A DNA stretch of 64,000 bases, from NCBI GenBank assembly GCA_025617745.1, contig CM046859.1, positions 22,816,006 to 22,880,005 of the forward strand, in the 5' to 3' direction. Each line of letters starts with the position of its first letter. The stretch's first letter is position 1. The position numbers and the translations under genes were made by a program. This document shows, piece by piece, positions 11,882 through 23,306 of the stretch. This DNA is from Heliocidaris erythrogramma (Eukaryota; Echinodermata; Echinoidea; Camarodonta; Echinometridae). Below the pieces are notes generated by a model. That model did not search any database, had not been told where the DNA came from, and saw nothing but the letters and a program-made list of their open reading frames with translations.

Positions 11882-12160
11882 TTAAGCAAAAGGTGCCGGA
11901 CGCTTTACGCCGAGAAGAGACGGCGCTTGGAGGAAGAGGAAGAGGGGGAAGAGAAGGAGGAATATGGGACAGATGATTATGAGAATGAGGGATACGATGA
12001 AAACAGAGGATTGGAAGATAGGAAGGAAGAGGCCATGAGGTCATCGCCTGCATACTTGACACAAGTGCAAATTGGAATTTGTTTGATAGAGATATTGTTA
12101 GTACAAAAAGGGCACGTTGGCCAACATCCTAGATCTTTTTGCAGTTGCAGTGCACAATGA
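11882..12160 (+). CDS. Acidic open frame, possible exon, unidentified
   Basis: The frame is open from just after a TAA at 11879 to about 12160 and has no ATG near its left end; the first possible ATG is internal (about 12035). It reads a basic start (KRCRTLYAEKRRR), then a run of glutamate, then an acidic tract with tyrosines (EEYGTDDYENEGYDENRG) and LEDRKEEA. The glutamate part comes from a short GAGGAA-type purine run, so low-complexity DNA could explain it. The downstream tyrosine/aspartate part is less repetitive. Weak donors are possible at about 12038 or 12062. A second coding-like frame follows at 12102-12227 in a different phase, so joining them would need splicing. No family is recognised. 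Confidence 0.2.
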   Translation, partial: LSKRCRTLYAEKRRRLEEEEEGEEKEEYGTDDYENEGYDENRGLEDRKEEAMRSSPAYLTQVQIGICLIEILLVQKGHVGQHPRSFCSCSAQ

Positions 12161-12227
12161 AGAAATGCTAAAGAAAGTTTATGGAATCAGAGCGGATGAA
12201 ACTCCAACTCCAACTCCAACAAAATGA
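12102..12227 (+). CDS. Small open frame ending in TGA, possible terminal exon
   Basis: Immediately after TTGTTAG, a possible weak splice acceptor, 41 codons are open to a TGA at 12225. The peptide begins YKKGTLANILDLFAVAVHNE, continues EMLKKVYGIRADE and ends with PTPTPTK. The first part has amphipathic-helix character and mixed composition unlike the surrounding repeats. The PT repeats come from ACTCCA tandem copies. The palindromic minisatellite starts directly after the stop. I do not recognise the protein. It could be a terminal exon, a relic or chance. Confidence 0.2.
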   Translation, partial: YKKGTLANILDLFAVAVHNEEMLKKVYGIRADETPTPTPTK

Positions 12228-12230
12228 TTT

Positions 12231-13902
12231 TGTAGTATTAGCAGAGTTGCTCCCAGTCGTAAGTGATATACGACTGATTGCAAATCAGTAGTATGAGACA
12301 CAAAGTTGCGACCAGTCGCAAGTGATATATGACTGGTCGCAGATCAGCAGTTTTAGCGACCAGTCACAAGCGACATACGAATGATTGCAAATCAGCAGTA
12401 TTAGCAAAAGAGTTGCTACCAGTCGTAAGTGATATACGACTGATTGCAAATCAGTAGTATTAGCCAGAATTGCTACTAGTTCCGACTACTAGTAGTCGCA
12501 AGCGACATACGACTGATTGCAAATCAGTAGTATGAGCCACAGAGTTGCGACAGGTCGTAAGTGATATACGACTGATCGTAGATCAGCAGTTTTAGCGACC
12601 AATCGCAAGTGACATGTGAGTGATTCCAAGTCTGTAGTATTAGTCACAGGCTTGCGATTCGCAAGTGACATGTGAGTGATTCCAAGTGAGTAGTATTAGT
12701 CACAGGCTTGCGACCAGTCGCAAGTGACATACGATTGATTGCAAATCAGTAGTATTAGCCAGAATTGCTACTAGTTCCGACTAGTCGCAAGTGACATACG
12801 ACTGATTGCAAATCAGCAGTATTTGCAAAAGCGTTGCTACCAGTCTTAAGTGATCTACGACTAATTGCAAATCAGTAGTATGAGTCACAGAGGTGCTACC
12901 AGTCTTAAGTGAAATACGACTGATCGCAGATCAGCAGTTTTAGCGACAAATCGCAAGTGATATACGACTGGTTGCAAATCAGCAGTATTAGCAATAGGGT
13001 TGCTACCAGTCGTAAGTGATATACGACTCATTGCAGATCAGCAGTTTTAGCGACGAATCACAAGTGACTGATTCCAAGTCAGTAATATTAGCCACAGACT
13101 TGCGACCAGTCACAAGTGACATACGACTGATTGCAAATCAGTAGTATTAGCCAGAGTTGCGATCAGTCGCAAGTGGTATACAACTAAATTCAAATCAACA
13201 ATACGTGCCACAGAGTTGCGACCAGTCGCAAGTGACATACGACTGATTTCAAATCAGCAATATTAACCAGAGCTGTTACAAGTTGTAAGTGATATACCAC
13301 TGACGGCAATTAGCAGCAATATCCGAAGAGTTCCGACTAATCGCAAGTGTCATACGACTGATGCAAATTCAGCAGTATGAGCCACAGGATTGCGACGAGT
13401 TGCAGTAGTACATGTATATGAATCATATGGCTGATCGCAAATTAACAGTTTTAGCATTAGAGTTGCTACCATCAGTCATAAGTGATATACGACTGATTGC
13501 AAATCAGTAGTATGAGCCACAGAGTTGCAACCTTTCGCAAGTGCTATAAGACTGATCGCAGATCAGCAGTTTTAGCGACCAGTCGCAAGTGACATACGAC
13601 TGATTGCAAATCAGCAGTATGAGTCACAGAATTTCGACCAGTTGCAATAGCATGAATAATATGACTGATCACAAATCAGCAGTATTAGCCAGAGTTACGA
13701 CCAGTCGCAAATGATATACATCTGATTCCGAATCAGCAATACGTGCCACAGAGTTGCGACCAGTTGCAAGTGACATACGACTGATTGCAAATCAGCAATA
13801 TTAGCCAGAGTTGCTACCAGTTGTGATATACGACTCGTTGCATATCAGCAGTATTACCAAATTAGATGCTACCAGTCGCAACTGATAGAAAGAGGTCAGT
13901 AT
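12231..13902 (+). repeat. Palindrome-rich minisatellite, units of about 48-65 bp
   Basis: About 28 diverged units follow one another. A typical unit contains GTTGCGACCAGTCGCAAGTG, then ATACGACTGATTGCAAATCA, then GTAGTATTAGCC. Spacing between successive CAGTCG-like positions is most often about 59 bp, with a shorter class near 48 bp and some of 61-71 bp. Two monomer types are mixed: one with TGATTGCAAATCAG and AGTATTAGC, the other with TGATCGCAGATCAGC and AGTTTTAGCGA. Each unit contains CAGTCG-n-CGACTG and CTGATT-n-AATCAG inverted pairs, so a single strand could fold into a row of hairpins. No frame is open across the array. Confidence 0.9.
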
Positions 13903-13970
13903 TATTTTTTCTGTGTCGGGCTGTAAACTCATAATAAACTAAGATCCAGAAGAAATATTTAGATAGGATT

Positions 13971-14020
13971 CAGTGGCGTATCTGGATCCTGGCTTTTTCG
14001 GGGGGGGGGGGGGTCAAAAC
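13971..14020 (+). mobile_element. Left end of a CAGTGGCG-family element with G14 tract
   Basis: CAGTGGCGTATCTGGATCCT is followed by GGCTTTTTC and 14 G. This matches the left end of the CAxTGGCG family seen elsewhere in the window. I could not find the matching right end. Confidence 0.4.
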
Positions 14021-14169
14021 ATCAGAGCAAATTCTTTATAATTCATGCACATGCACAAACTCGCATGTTTGAAGATATTTAAGATTTATTTCAATACATA
14101 TAAGAGCGTTTCCAAAGTCGATTAGTTTGGTTTGATATATGCCACAACAGTGCCTTGGTATTTGCAATT

Positions 14170-14209
14170 TTGCATTCAGTCGCATATCACTTGCGACTGG
14201 TTGCAAGGC
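14170..14209 (-). repeat. Stray inverted unit of the palindromic minisatellite
   Basis: The minus strand reads CAACCAGTCGCAAGTGATAT then GCGACTGAATGCAAA. This is one unit of the array at 12231-13902 in opposite orientation, about 270 bp beyond the end of the array. Confidence 0.75.
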
Positions 14210-15169
14210 TCTTGCTCATGATATTATTTTGGTCGGAATAGAAAACTCTCGAAGCACAAAGTCAAAAGAGACTATGGGGAAAGAATGCGCCACTAATGTT
14301 CCTGAATGTTTCATATTCCCTAGGCAATGATATCAAATTGTAGACCCCCACCCCCCCCCCCCCCCCCCCCCCAGAAAAGGAAGCTTACCAAACGAAAGGC
14401 GGCAGAACCAACAGCCAATAACGGCAGAGACAACTACACAAATTGACAATCATATTGAAATCCCTGATTGAAATCCTTGGAAATTTGCCTTGGCCTTGGC
14501 ATTCGGTATGATACCTTCAACTGCGATTTTTTTATTACCAAAGCTCATACTGAAAAATGCACCTGTTTGGACCTTTTTATTGCACATTGAAATGGCATTG
14601 ATAGATTCGGTGTCTACAGTAGCTATTGAAGGGGGCATCGCGGAATGGGGAAGGGGGGGGGGGGTGCACCGGTCTCTGCAGACAATGAAGTGCAAGAGAA
14701 CAAGGCAGACAAATGAGGGGAGAGTGGGAGGGGATGATTATTACGTCAGTTTTGTTTTCATGTGGCATTTCCCTCTCACTTTCTCTGTTCCCCCAGCTAT
14801 CCCCTCCTCCCATTTTATTGGTAGCCTGATTAGTGAGACTGATCCCTGTGCGTTGTAGATTGTCTTTGCTGCCCCCCCCCCCCAATCCATGATCAAAGCA
14901 GAGTTAATACACTATACCAATTCAAGGATATTTTTGTGTCACAACTGAGATTTGAACCGTGAACTTGAGGTTCTGCGTCCGGTTACAGAAACCTCTTGTC
15001 CACGATAATTGTGGCCTTTTAGGTGGCTCTCTACATTACACGAATGGTTACATACAATAAGAAAAATATCATTGACTGTTCGTTTAGTCAGACCTCTCAA
15101 TTTCACATCTTTTACTATCCATAGCATTGATGTATGATTGCCACTGTAGACGAAGACGAGTGCATTCCT
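14210..15169. other. Non-coding stretch with homopolymer tracts
   Basis: C22 lies at 14351-14372, G12 at 14653-14664 and C12 at 14872-14883. Overlapping open frames on both strands (14450-14885) read through these tracts and are not supported as genes. Confidence 0.5.
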
Positions 15170-15460
15170 GAGCATAAATCACGGAGGCGCGAACTCGCAG
15201 CGTACGTCATTTTAACACGAGCTAAACGACATTGTTTCGCTAACGATGCGTTGAATAGGGGGAGAGAGGGAGTGAGACGGAGAGAGACGGAGATAGAGAG
15301 ATGGAGAGAAATAGAGTGGTCGTAATCATTACTTGAGAGTTAAGTCGACGAGCGAACTGCCTGAATGGACTTCAACGACACGCGACCGGACAGCATATAG
15401 GTTGGAAACATGATTACCAATGCGTGGGACTGCATGGCTCATTTCCCACGCGAGTGCTAA
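15170..15460 (+). promoter_or_regulatory. CpG-rich block upstream of the candidate exon
   Basis: Compared with its surroundings this block is rich in CpG (GGCGCGAACTCGCAGCG, CGACGAGCGAACTG, CGACACGCGACCGG). It contains CGTACGTCATTTT, close to a CRE half site, and ACCAATG at about 15417. It lies directly upstream of the ATG at 15461 and the exon at 15540-15722. A 5' gene end is an inference from position and composition only. A GAGA-rich run at 15258-15312 interrupts it. Confidence 0.2.
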
Positions 15461-15539
15461 ATGGGCACCAGTTGCTTTGGGGCGAGCAAAGTGAGTGGTG
15501 TTGGGTCAAACCACAGAACAGGATTTCATTTTCCTTCAG

Positions 15540-15722
15540 ATCACTGCATTGGATATACTCAAGCTGAATTTCCTTGGTTTGGGCTTTTGTGTGATTGGGT
15601 GGATAACTCAAAGTGGAATTTTAAATTTGGATTATTTCGAATCATGCGGTCACGTGATGGGACAGCATCGCCCCTCCACACACCTCAAACCCAAAGATGA
15701 CAAACCGATTCCAACCATTGTT
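15540..15722 (+). CDS. Candidate internal exon, possible membrane protein, unidentified
   Basis: The frame lies between TTTCATTTTCCTTCAG, a strong pyrimidine-rich acceptor ending at 15539, and GTAAGTATT, a near-consensus donor starting at 15723. It is exactly 61 codons long and open in the frame starting at 15540; the other two frames contain stops. The product begins ITALDILKLNFLGLGFCVIG, a hydrophobic segment of about 20 residues that could span a membrane. It then has two cysteine/histidine-containing turns and ends THLKPKDDKPIPTIV. A hydrophobic anchor followed by a Lys/Pro stretch would suit a type II membrane enzyme or a multi-pass protein, but I recognise no family. Upstream, an ATG at 15461 opens MGTSCFGASK followed by GTGAGTGG. 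Splicing there would leave a 49-nt intron in phase 0, which is very short. A possible next exon at 15908-15961 has a GTGAGTGG donor but a weak acceptor. Confidence 0.42.
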
Positions 15723-15961
15723 GTAAGTATTGCATTTTTGTGTCAATCGGTGCTTGACATGTCAAATCAATTCAACATATATTTGTATGGAATTGTCACA
15801 TCATGATTTCTACTGCACCTTTTTTTATTCCAAACTTCCTGGTTCTTTCGCATCAATTAACATACTAGACTATTGAAGGATTTCGTTTCTTTAAAGGTCC
15901 AAATCAGCTTTTGAAAATACATGATGAAAATTCAATCCGAAAGGTGGCGGGAAGGAGGATC

Positions 15962-16874
15962 AGTGAGTGGTGACATTGATATGAAATTCCTTTGAAATTG
16001 CTGAACTAGTTATTATGATGTAATGATGTTAGGGTTATTCGTACCCCGTTCCGAATTGACTTTTATTATATCTATTGAATTTGAACAACATTTGAATAAT
16101 CATATATGATATGAAAAGTATTATATCATTTTTCTTCAAACTTTCAGCGATGTTTTTTTTTAATTATGAGTGAAATTAATTAATTCAATGAATTTCACGA
16201 CTATGTGAAAATTTGAAATTGTACACCTTTGATATTTTTCATTATAAAAGGATTGTAATATATCAATAACTGAATTTGGGATCTTTCGTATAGGCAGAGT
16301 TGAAATATAGGTTTGTATGTTTGGACGTTTATGAAAAAAGTGGTGCTTAAATGATCTCTACGAATCGGAAATAACCATCATTGTCCATTCTTATAAAGGC
16401 CAACAACTTGGATCGAACATGTAATTAAGCCTACTCAGCAATATGAGCTTGGTATTGTTATCGGTAGTGTGCTTCATTAAGTTTCATTATCCCCTTATAA
16501 TTAGGAGACAAATTAATGAACGACAAAATTAAAATTTCAGTGTCCATCATGTTCCTTATATTCAAAATTAATGAAAAATAAGTATTGCCACTTAATTTGA
16601 AAGTTAACTTTGGTCATTATTTCACCTCTACAACAAAAGAGATATTTTGTAAACGAGAACTTCCATCATACCTTTTTAGATGCCTATTAAAGTTATCTGG
16701 TTCTCCCAAAAGAAGGGAATTTCAAGTTAAATCTTAGGTTCCTCGTCTATATTATGTTGTGCCTTTGAATTTATGATGGCGAAAATAGGAATAAAGATAA
16801 ACATTGCGTGCTCAGGAAATGTTAGTAAGTGGGTTAACGTATTTACACTTCCCTATTCTATGTTATTGTAAGTG
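15962..16874. other. AT-rich non-coding stretch
   Basis: The sequence is markedly AT-rich with no microsatellite longer than a few units and no long frame. It is compatible with an intron downstream of the candidate exon, but nothing positive identifies it as one. Confidence 0.45.
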
Positions 16875-17180
16875 TACAGTGATAATATACCGATTAAATT
16901 ACGTAGGAGCTCTTTCACACTACGTTCCAAAACCATTTTGATGTTTGGACCGCACAGTAATAATATACCAATTAAATTACGCATGAGCTCTTTCACACTA
17001 CGTTCCAAAACCATTTGGATGTTTGGATCGTGCAGTGATAATAGACCGATTAAATTACGTATGAGCTCTTTCACACTGTGTTCCAAAACCATTTGGATGT
17101 TTGGATCGTACAGTGATAATATACCGATTATGAGCTCTTTCACACTATGTTCCAAAACCATTTTGATATTTTGACCGTAC
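16875..17180. repeat. 78-bp minisatellite, four units
   Basis: TACAGT or its variants recur at 16875, 16953, 17031, 17109 and 17178, giving periods of 78, 78, 78 and 69 bp. The last unit lacks nine bases of the ATTAAATTACG segment. Each unit contains GAGCTCTTTCACACTACGTT and CCAAAACCATTT. Because 78 and 69 are multiples of three, the array is open on both strands: plus from about 16872, and minus from 17209 down to 16853. The minus-strand frame reads a 26-residue repeat with PNIQMVLEHSVKEL at its core. Confidence 0.9.
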
Positions 17181-19398
17181 AGTGTAAACGAACAAAGCAG
17201 ATACTGCATCGAGCAGGGGTTTTTTCAATGAAAGAATGGAAAAATGAACATGACCGCAAGGTCATAGCAGTACAAAATAATAATTATGTTCATTGTAATC
17301 AGGAAGTAAATCGAGAAAAATTTTCTCATTTGAAATCCATCAGTTTATGATACAATATCCCTTTTTTCAATCATTGCCAAAATCAATCCAATGCTCTTGC
17401 AAAAAACTAAAGATACTCTTGAATATTTTGAATATTATATATTGATTTGAAGAAAAAAAATACGTCGTTATTAAAATGTTATCCTTCAAATGTGCATGTT
17501 TCCTTGCTTCGATGATATAATTTACTATGTTCCCTTTTTTCTTGATGTTTTCATTATAATGTGCCTAGTTTTGTACAACTTTGTAAAAAACAAGCATTAT
17601 CAGCTTTTTAGCTGCAGGGCATGTTTTTCAAATAAATAATTACAATTCAGTCCATGACAATTATTGCTAATGACTTGAGCACATTCTCCTTGGTCTCAAT
17701 ATAGTCAAAGTAACCGATCCCCACCCTCCACTCCCAAAGAAAATGACATGGCCTAAAAGATATACGCTTCCAGATATCATCTAACGTCAGCCTACATCGC
17801 AGACCTTAAAATCATCCTAAATAAGATCAGACAACCTTAAATTTGGAAAGAGCGAGAGTATCGGTGATATTGAAACACGCCACAAAAATATATTTATTAC
17901 ATTGCAGATTTTGATTTATTCGCAGACATGTAGGCTAATTCCCAAGTCGGCATGCTTTTATGCAGACTCAGTGAAAGATCTTTTAGTCCCGTGAAGCAGT
18001 TTCGGTTTTATGAAAGGGGTTCTTTACTCATGTTAAATGTGAATAAACTCGAAAAGGATATTTTCATTATCTTTTCATTGAAGGAGGAGAATTAATTACA
18101 GGGATAGAGGGAGGGAGGAAGATAAGAGAAAAGGATAGGGTAACGGGAAGAGGGGGGAAGAGGGAGAGCGCTAGAAAAAGATGAGGGAGGGAGAAAGGAA
18201 GATAGGGAGAGAGAGGGAGGGAGGAAGACAGAAAGAGAGAGAGAGAGAGAGAGAAAGGTGAAAGGGAGAGCACTAGAAAAAGAGGGAGGAAGGGAGAAAG
18301 AAAGATATATGAAGATTGGGAGAGGTAGGGAGGGATACACAGAGAGGGGGGGGGGGGGGCTGAAAGAGATGGAGAATGAGAGGGGCCTGCAGGCATGAAT
18401 TAGTATGTCCATATCTATATCAGACAGCAAGGGTGAGATATAAAGCTCTTTTTCAAATTCAACCAAAAGTATAAATTCACATGATCGTATAGAAGTGGTC
18501 TTAATCAGGGCATCGGGGTTGCCTGTTTGTTTGCTTGTTTGTTCGTGTTCGTTTGTGTTATATGAATTTATACAGATTGATATGATTACCTTTTAATGCA
18601 TTACCTTCGATGTTATCAACAACCATGAGCTTTTAGGCAAAGTCTGAGTATGCTTCTGGCGTATGCGACATTACGAAGCCTTCACCTCTATATCTCTATT
18701 GGCTTACAATAAATGAAGGATACTTCTGTTTCTTTGTAAAACCTTCAGGGATCATAGTCCAGCCCTCATTACGAATGACGTTGCATTACACCCATATCAC
18801 CCTCATTTGCTTTGCTCGGGCGTGCATATTCATTACTTCTTACTGTGTCAAAGGCATATTTCAGGGCATTATTCTTCTGTAACTATAACTCATACTACTA
18901 ACGACTTTCCTGGATAGTTTTCCCCAATGGTAACTCTATGATATTTGCCTGTTGAACAGTGTGATATTTATATAGCTTTAAAATGGATCCTGATAATTAT
19001 CGATCTTGCTAATAATAATTATCATAAAGATAATAATAATATAGGAGATTTTTAAGGCGCCTAATTCACTTGATATTAAATGCTCAAGACACAGTAAGTG
19101 CAAAAGATAATCTCCCGAGGGAGAGCATTCCACAGCGAAGGCCAGCTTAAGCAAGGCTCTCTCTCTCCCCCATTTTATTCAGCTTATAGAAAGAACATGT
19201 AATCCCGAGTTTTGAGTGTTATTATGGTCGTTATACACACAATACTCCAGTAAATCAAAATGGAGTTTAAAAAAAAAATTGAGAACAATGAACTTGGAAA
19301 GGTGCATTTTTGACTAGCCATTAATATGAAACTAAAGGAAAACTAAGCAAACACAAACAAACAAGCAAACGAACACGCATACACTTGGTGAATATATA
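17181..19398. other. Non-coding stretch with purine tract and SINE-like remnant
   Basis: A GA-rich purine tract with G14 (18346-18359) fills 18083-18385 and generates Pro/Ser/Leu-rich minus-strand frames. Around 19010-19150 an AATAAT run, GGCGCCTAATTCACTTGA and GGGAGAGCATTCCACAGCG resemble a minus-strand SINE or other short-repeat tail, but no head is visible. No exon is supported. Confidence 0.45.
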
Positions 19399-19470
19399 CA
19401 GCCCTGGAAAAATTATTAGACCAAGCTTCTGTAATAAGGGTACTATAATATGCATAATAATTATGCAAAA
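19399..19470. mobile_element. Possible terminus of a Tc1-like element
   Basis: The string CAGCCCTGGAAAAATTATTA followed by GACC, preceded by TA, resembles the start of a TA-flanked repeat seen in many animal genomes. I could not find the opposite terminus within the window, so this is a weak call. Confidence 0.2.
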
Positions 19471-19863
19471 TTATAAAAATGATTTGCCTTTGTATTTCAT
19501 TTAATGAATACCAAATTCCAGCAATTATACCTTGCTTTTATGATATTTTATTTCCTTCTAACCACAAAAATTGCACTATCAGTAGCCATTCTTTTTCCAT
19601 GGCTGTAGGTTTCCATTTTATTTTATTTTACCCTTTTTACGATTTTTCTCATTTCACTTCCATATAAAGAGTGAAGGATAGCGCCACATTTGTAGCCTTG
19701 AATGCAATGAGCATCATGGCTATAACCAATTTGTATCCATCCATAAGTAGGCCAGCTAAAAATGATGGCGATTTAATTGTGCGGCGATCTATACTGTACC
19801 TTCAAGCCCCTTACATACTGAAGGGCATGCCTTGCGATGAGTTAGCCACCGTAAATATGTGGG

Positions 19864-20063
19864 AGGGGCGGATCCGGGGTGTCACGGGGGTCCAGATCCC
19901 TTTTTTTTTTTTTTTTGCTCTTTTTTTTTTGGGGGGGGGGCGGGTGGGTTGGAACACCTTCTAACCAAGTCATATATATATATATATTTGCTTGCCATGA
20001 TTTTGGCGAGTTGTACACTCCCCCCCGCGCCCACCCCCCCCTTTACAAAACCATGGATCCGCC
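19864..20063. mobile_element. GGGGCGGATCC-family element with poly-T/poly-G core
   Basis: The left end AGGGGCGGATCCGGGG pairs with the right end CCATGGATCCGCC. The interior holds long T runs, G10 at 19931-19940 and C-rich sequence near 20020-20040. Frames over this segment on both strands are repeat translations. Confidence 0.55.
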
Positions 20064-23000
20064 AACGCGGGGATGCATTGGCGATCGACAATCGTTATCC
20101 AATGACTTCGAGTTACCTCCCATCCACACGCCCAGAGCTCCGCTTTAATCGATACCAATTGGCCGGTCGTATAGTTTTTGGCGCGCAGTCCCGGAATTAT
20201 TAAGATCACTTGTTATAAAACGAGTTTAGTATAACATGGTGGTAGAAAGTTAACTCCATACTGTAACTAAATCCAATAGGTGAACTCACCTGTAGATAGT
20301 TAATCCCCCATGCATGATCATCATCAACAAATTAAAGATTTCCAAGTTCTAGTTTATTGGTTTACTACTTTGTTCCCGACTCACTTTACAATTACATTAG
20401 CGGGCAATATCGTTACTGTTTAAGTGTAAATCACAATAAAATGAGATATATTCACTCTATCACCTTGTAAGTGTGAGATGGAAGCTGTTTGTTTGTTTCA
20501 CTCCGTGATAAAAATAGTCACATCCGGAGTAGTGTAATGTGCTCTTAGGATATGTGAAATATTAAACTAGATGGGTATACATGATTGTGAAATGAAGTGA
20601 AATAAATTCAATAAATTATTTAGCTTTTAAGAAAGGCACACTGTTGGCCACCAAATATATATATATTATTTTCTTTAGTGGGTAGGGGTCTTTTAAGGCA
20701 ATTATTTTAAATCACGAGGAAATCCTTTTATATAAAAAAATAAGTCATCAAAGCAAACAACAAATAAAAACGACAAATTAGCATGCAAAAAACAAGCATA
20801 TTGAAACATACAAAATATATGAAGGCCTACAATCGAACTGGTTGAGTTTCTCAAGCAAAGTACGTGTATAAATTATTAACATGTATAGGTCATCATTCTG
20901 TTCTGTTGTATACATGTATACAAAGCTCAATATTTGTGTGAGTCGAAACGATGAGGGACTCGGCCGTTCGGGTCTTGGGCAGACCTCGGGCAAAAATTTT
21001 TTTATCAAATTTCATTCATTCCTCTTTCACAGATCTAGAGTAATTACTGATTCCCTGTCTTCAACATAACATCCATTACATATCAATTTACTATTGACCC
21101 CCTTCTATTTTCTTTGCTATATATAACACGGGTGTTTACCCCCCCCCCCCCCCCTGTGAGGGAGGGGGAAGGCTTGTACAAAATAATACACCCCCTATCA
21201 ATCAATTGTTGACAATTTGACCAAAAACTGATATAATTGACTCTTATAGTAGCGAAAAACAAATATTTAAGATGATATTCAAATACTTAACCATGAGGCA
21301 GATTTTTCTCCTTCAAAATCTCTCATCCATAATATGTCCATGCAATAGTGTTTTCCGCAAGTGTAATCACGGCGCCTGATTGCGACCCCCCTCCCCGGAA
21401 CGGATTTACGACACTGCTATCAAGAGAAAGGTGCAATGTGAATAAAATGCACATTATTTTCTATACCACTTTGGTTTCTACCTCACCATTCCACAAACTC
21501 GTCTCAGATTTGCGACATAATGATAATTGCAGTTGTTGGAAGATTCCCCTTAATGATCTGTTAAGCTATCATCGGAGAATGAATGTCTGAAAGCCTTATT
21601 ACGCTAAGTGTTTTATCACGCCATATTACACACATACGAAGTGCACGTTGCAAAGGCCTAGTCTTTTGTTTACTGATATCCTAAGTGGTCTATTACAGGT
21701 GTAACGTCCCATTTACTGTATTTTTTTGCTGGGGGAGGGGGGGGGGTGGGGTGGGGTGGGAACAGGCCCTTGTATTTAATTCACAACGGCAAAGTTTAAT
21801 CTTACATCCCCTTTTCATTATAGAGATATGTACTTTTATCGTTGAATCTAATCGATTGTATAACCCTATATACTATTCACCTTCCAAGTATGAAAAAGCC
21901 CTTTTTAGCCCCCCTTAATACAATGTATTGTTCAGGATTTATCTTTCAAAATGCCTCTTAATTAAACGAGCTTCTGAGAAACTATTTTGTTCTTCAAATA
22001 TAATTGTGTAATACTGGACTTTTGAAGTGGGTTTCCTTTTCTTTTGTTTTGTTCATAACACTTTCTCAATATAATAGCTGTGCATTTACATTTTGAAGTA
22101 TAATCAATCGTATAATAATTTGATAAATTTTCCTGGTGTACTCCTAAATGCACTTCACCCTTCCAAATATGAAACGAAAGTGTATACCCCAAAATGATAT
22201 CATCCCTCCAAATTATGAAGAAAACAAAAAGCCCTTCCGCGCCCTCAGCGGATAGTCATGACTAGCATATCATGTTCAGACGGATGCGCAGGTGTTCCAC
22301 CTAGGCCTACCCTTCGGAGGGTAACACGACCTCTCCCTGGCGGACGCCAACGATAAATATTTCCCCAATCCTGAAGTACCACTTCACCTTTAAACGATAG
22401 CAACTCCATACCCCTTACCCTCGTGGCGTTCTCCTGTTTTCAAAATATTACAGGAAGGATAGAATAATAGGTGAGATCAGGGATGGCAGGTCTAAAATGG
22501 CGCTTCAGGATTTATTTCTCTCCACGGAGTCGCTGTTTAGAAAACAATATCGTTCCCAATATTTCTCATTCGGTTTCTGACCTTTCTCCCGCCCTCTCTC
22601 TCTTTCTCTCTCTCCCCCTCCATATCTCGCTATACATCTGTCTATTTGTCCCTCTGTCGTCATATTATTAATCTTTTTATCACTCTTATTAACTTTATCT
22701 TATATATCTGATACAAAACAAGAGAAATGTTTTACTTCAAAATATGTTTAAAGTTAACTGTTTAAACTTTTTAAATCTTTATTTCCTCGTCTTTTTCGTT
22801 GTTGTCTCCCTCTCTCTCTCTCTCTCTTTCTCGCACAACACACATATATACACACACACACACACACACCCACACACACACCACTCTCACTGTTATTCCA
22901 TTTTTCTTTTTCCTTTTTGTCTAGTCTTAACTTTCCCTTTCCTCATTCTCTCTCTCTCACTTTTCTCTTTTCTCTTCCTCTCTCTCCCTCTCTCCAGCAG

Positions 23001-23306
23001 GCCATCTCCTGCTGTCTAAATCTGCGCTCACCTTTTCCCTTCTCTTAAATTATAGATACCGTTTAAATGGAACGAGGGTTAAATGTTTTGTAGGCAAGCG
23101 ACCAATTTCGTACAAAAGAACCGCGGTCTCTTGTGGTTCATCGATGATTAATAAAATAATGAAGACAATTAGAATTTTAGAATTTCCCTTGTTCGTATCT
23201 TGGGGATTCGGGAAACGTATATAATGGGAATACGGTTATAGATTGATGGAAAATGGAACAGAGCAGGTGTCATATGTGAAGAGTTCTAAATAAAGATTGT
23301 TTCTGC
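20064..23306. other. Non-coding stretch
   Basis: C16 lies at 21139-21154, a G-rich run near 21730-21760, (CT)9 at 22810-22827 and a CA-rich run at 22851-22880 with pyrimidine-rich sequence to about 23000. Single-copy-looking AT-rich sequence lies between. Frames at 22471-23019 are microsatellite-derived. No gene is supported. Confidence 0.5.

Noticed and set aside
12231-13902. CRISPR-like array
   Set aside because: The whole unit repeats with no unique spacers, unit length varies, and the surrounding DNA is eukaryotic in character.
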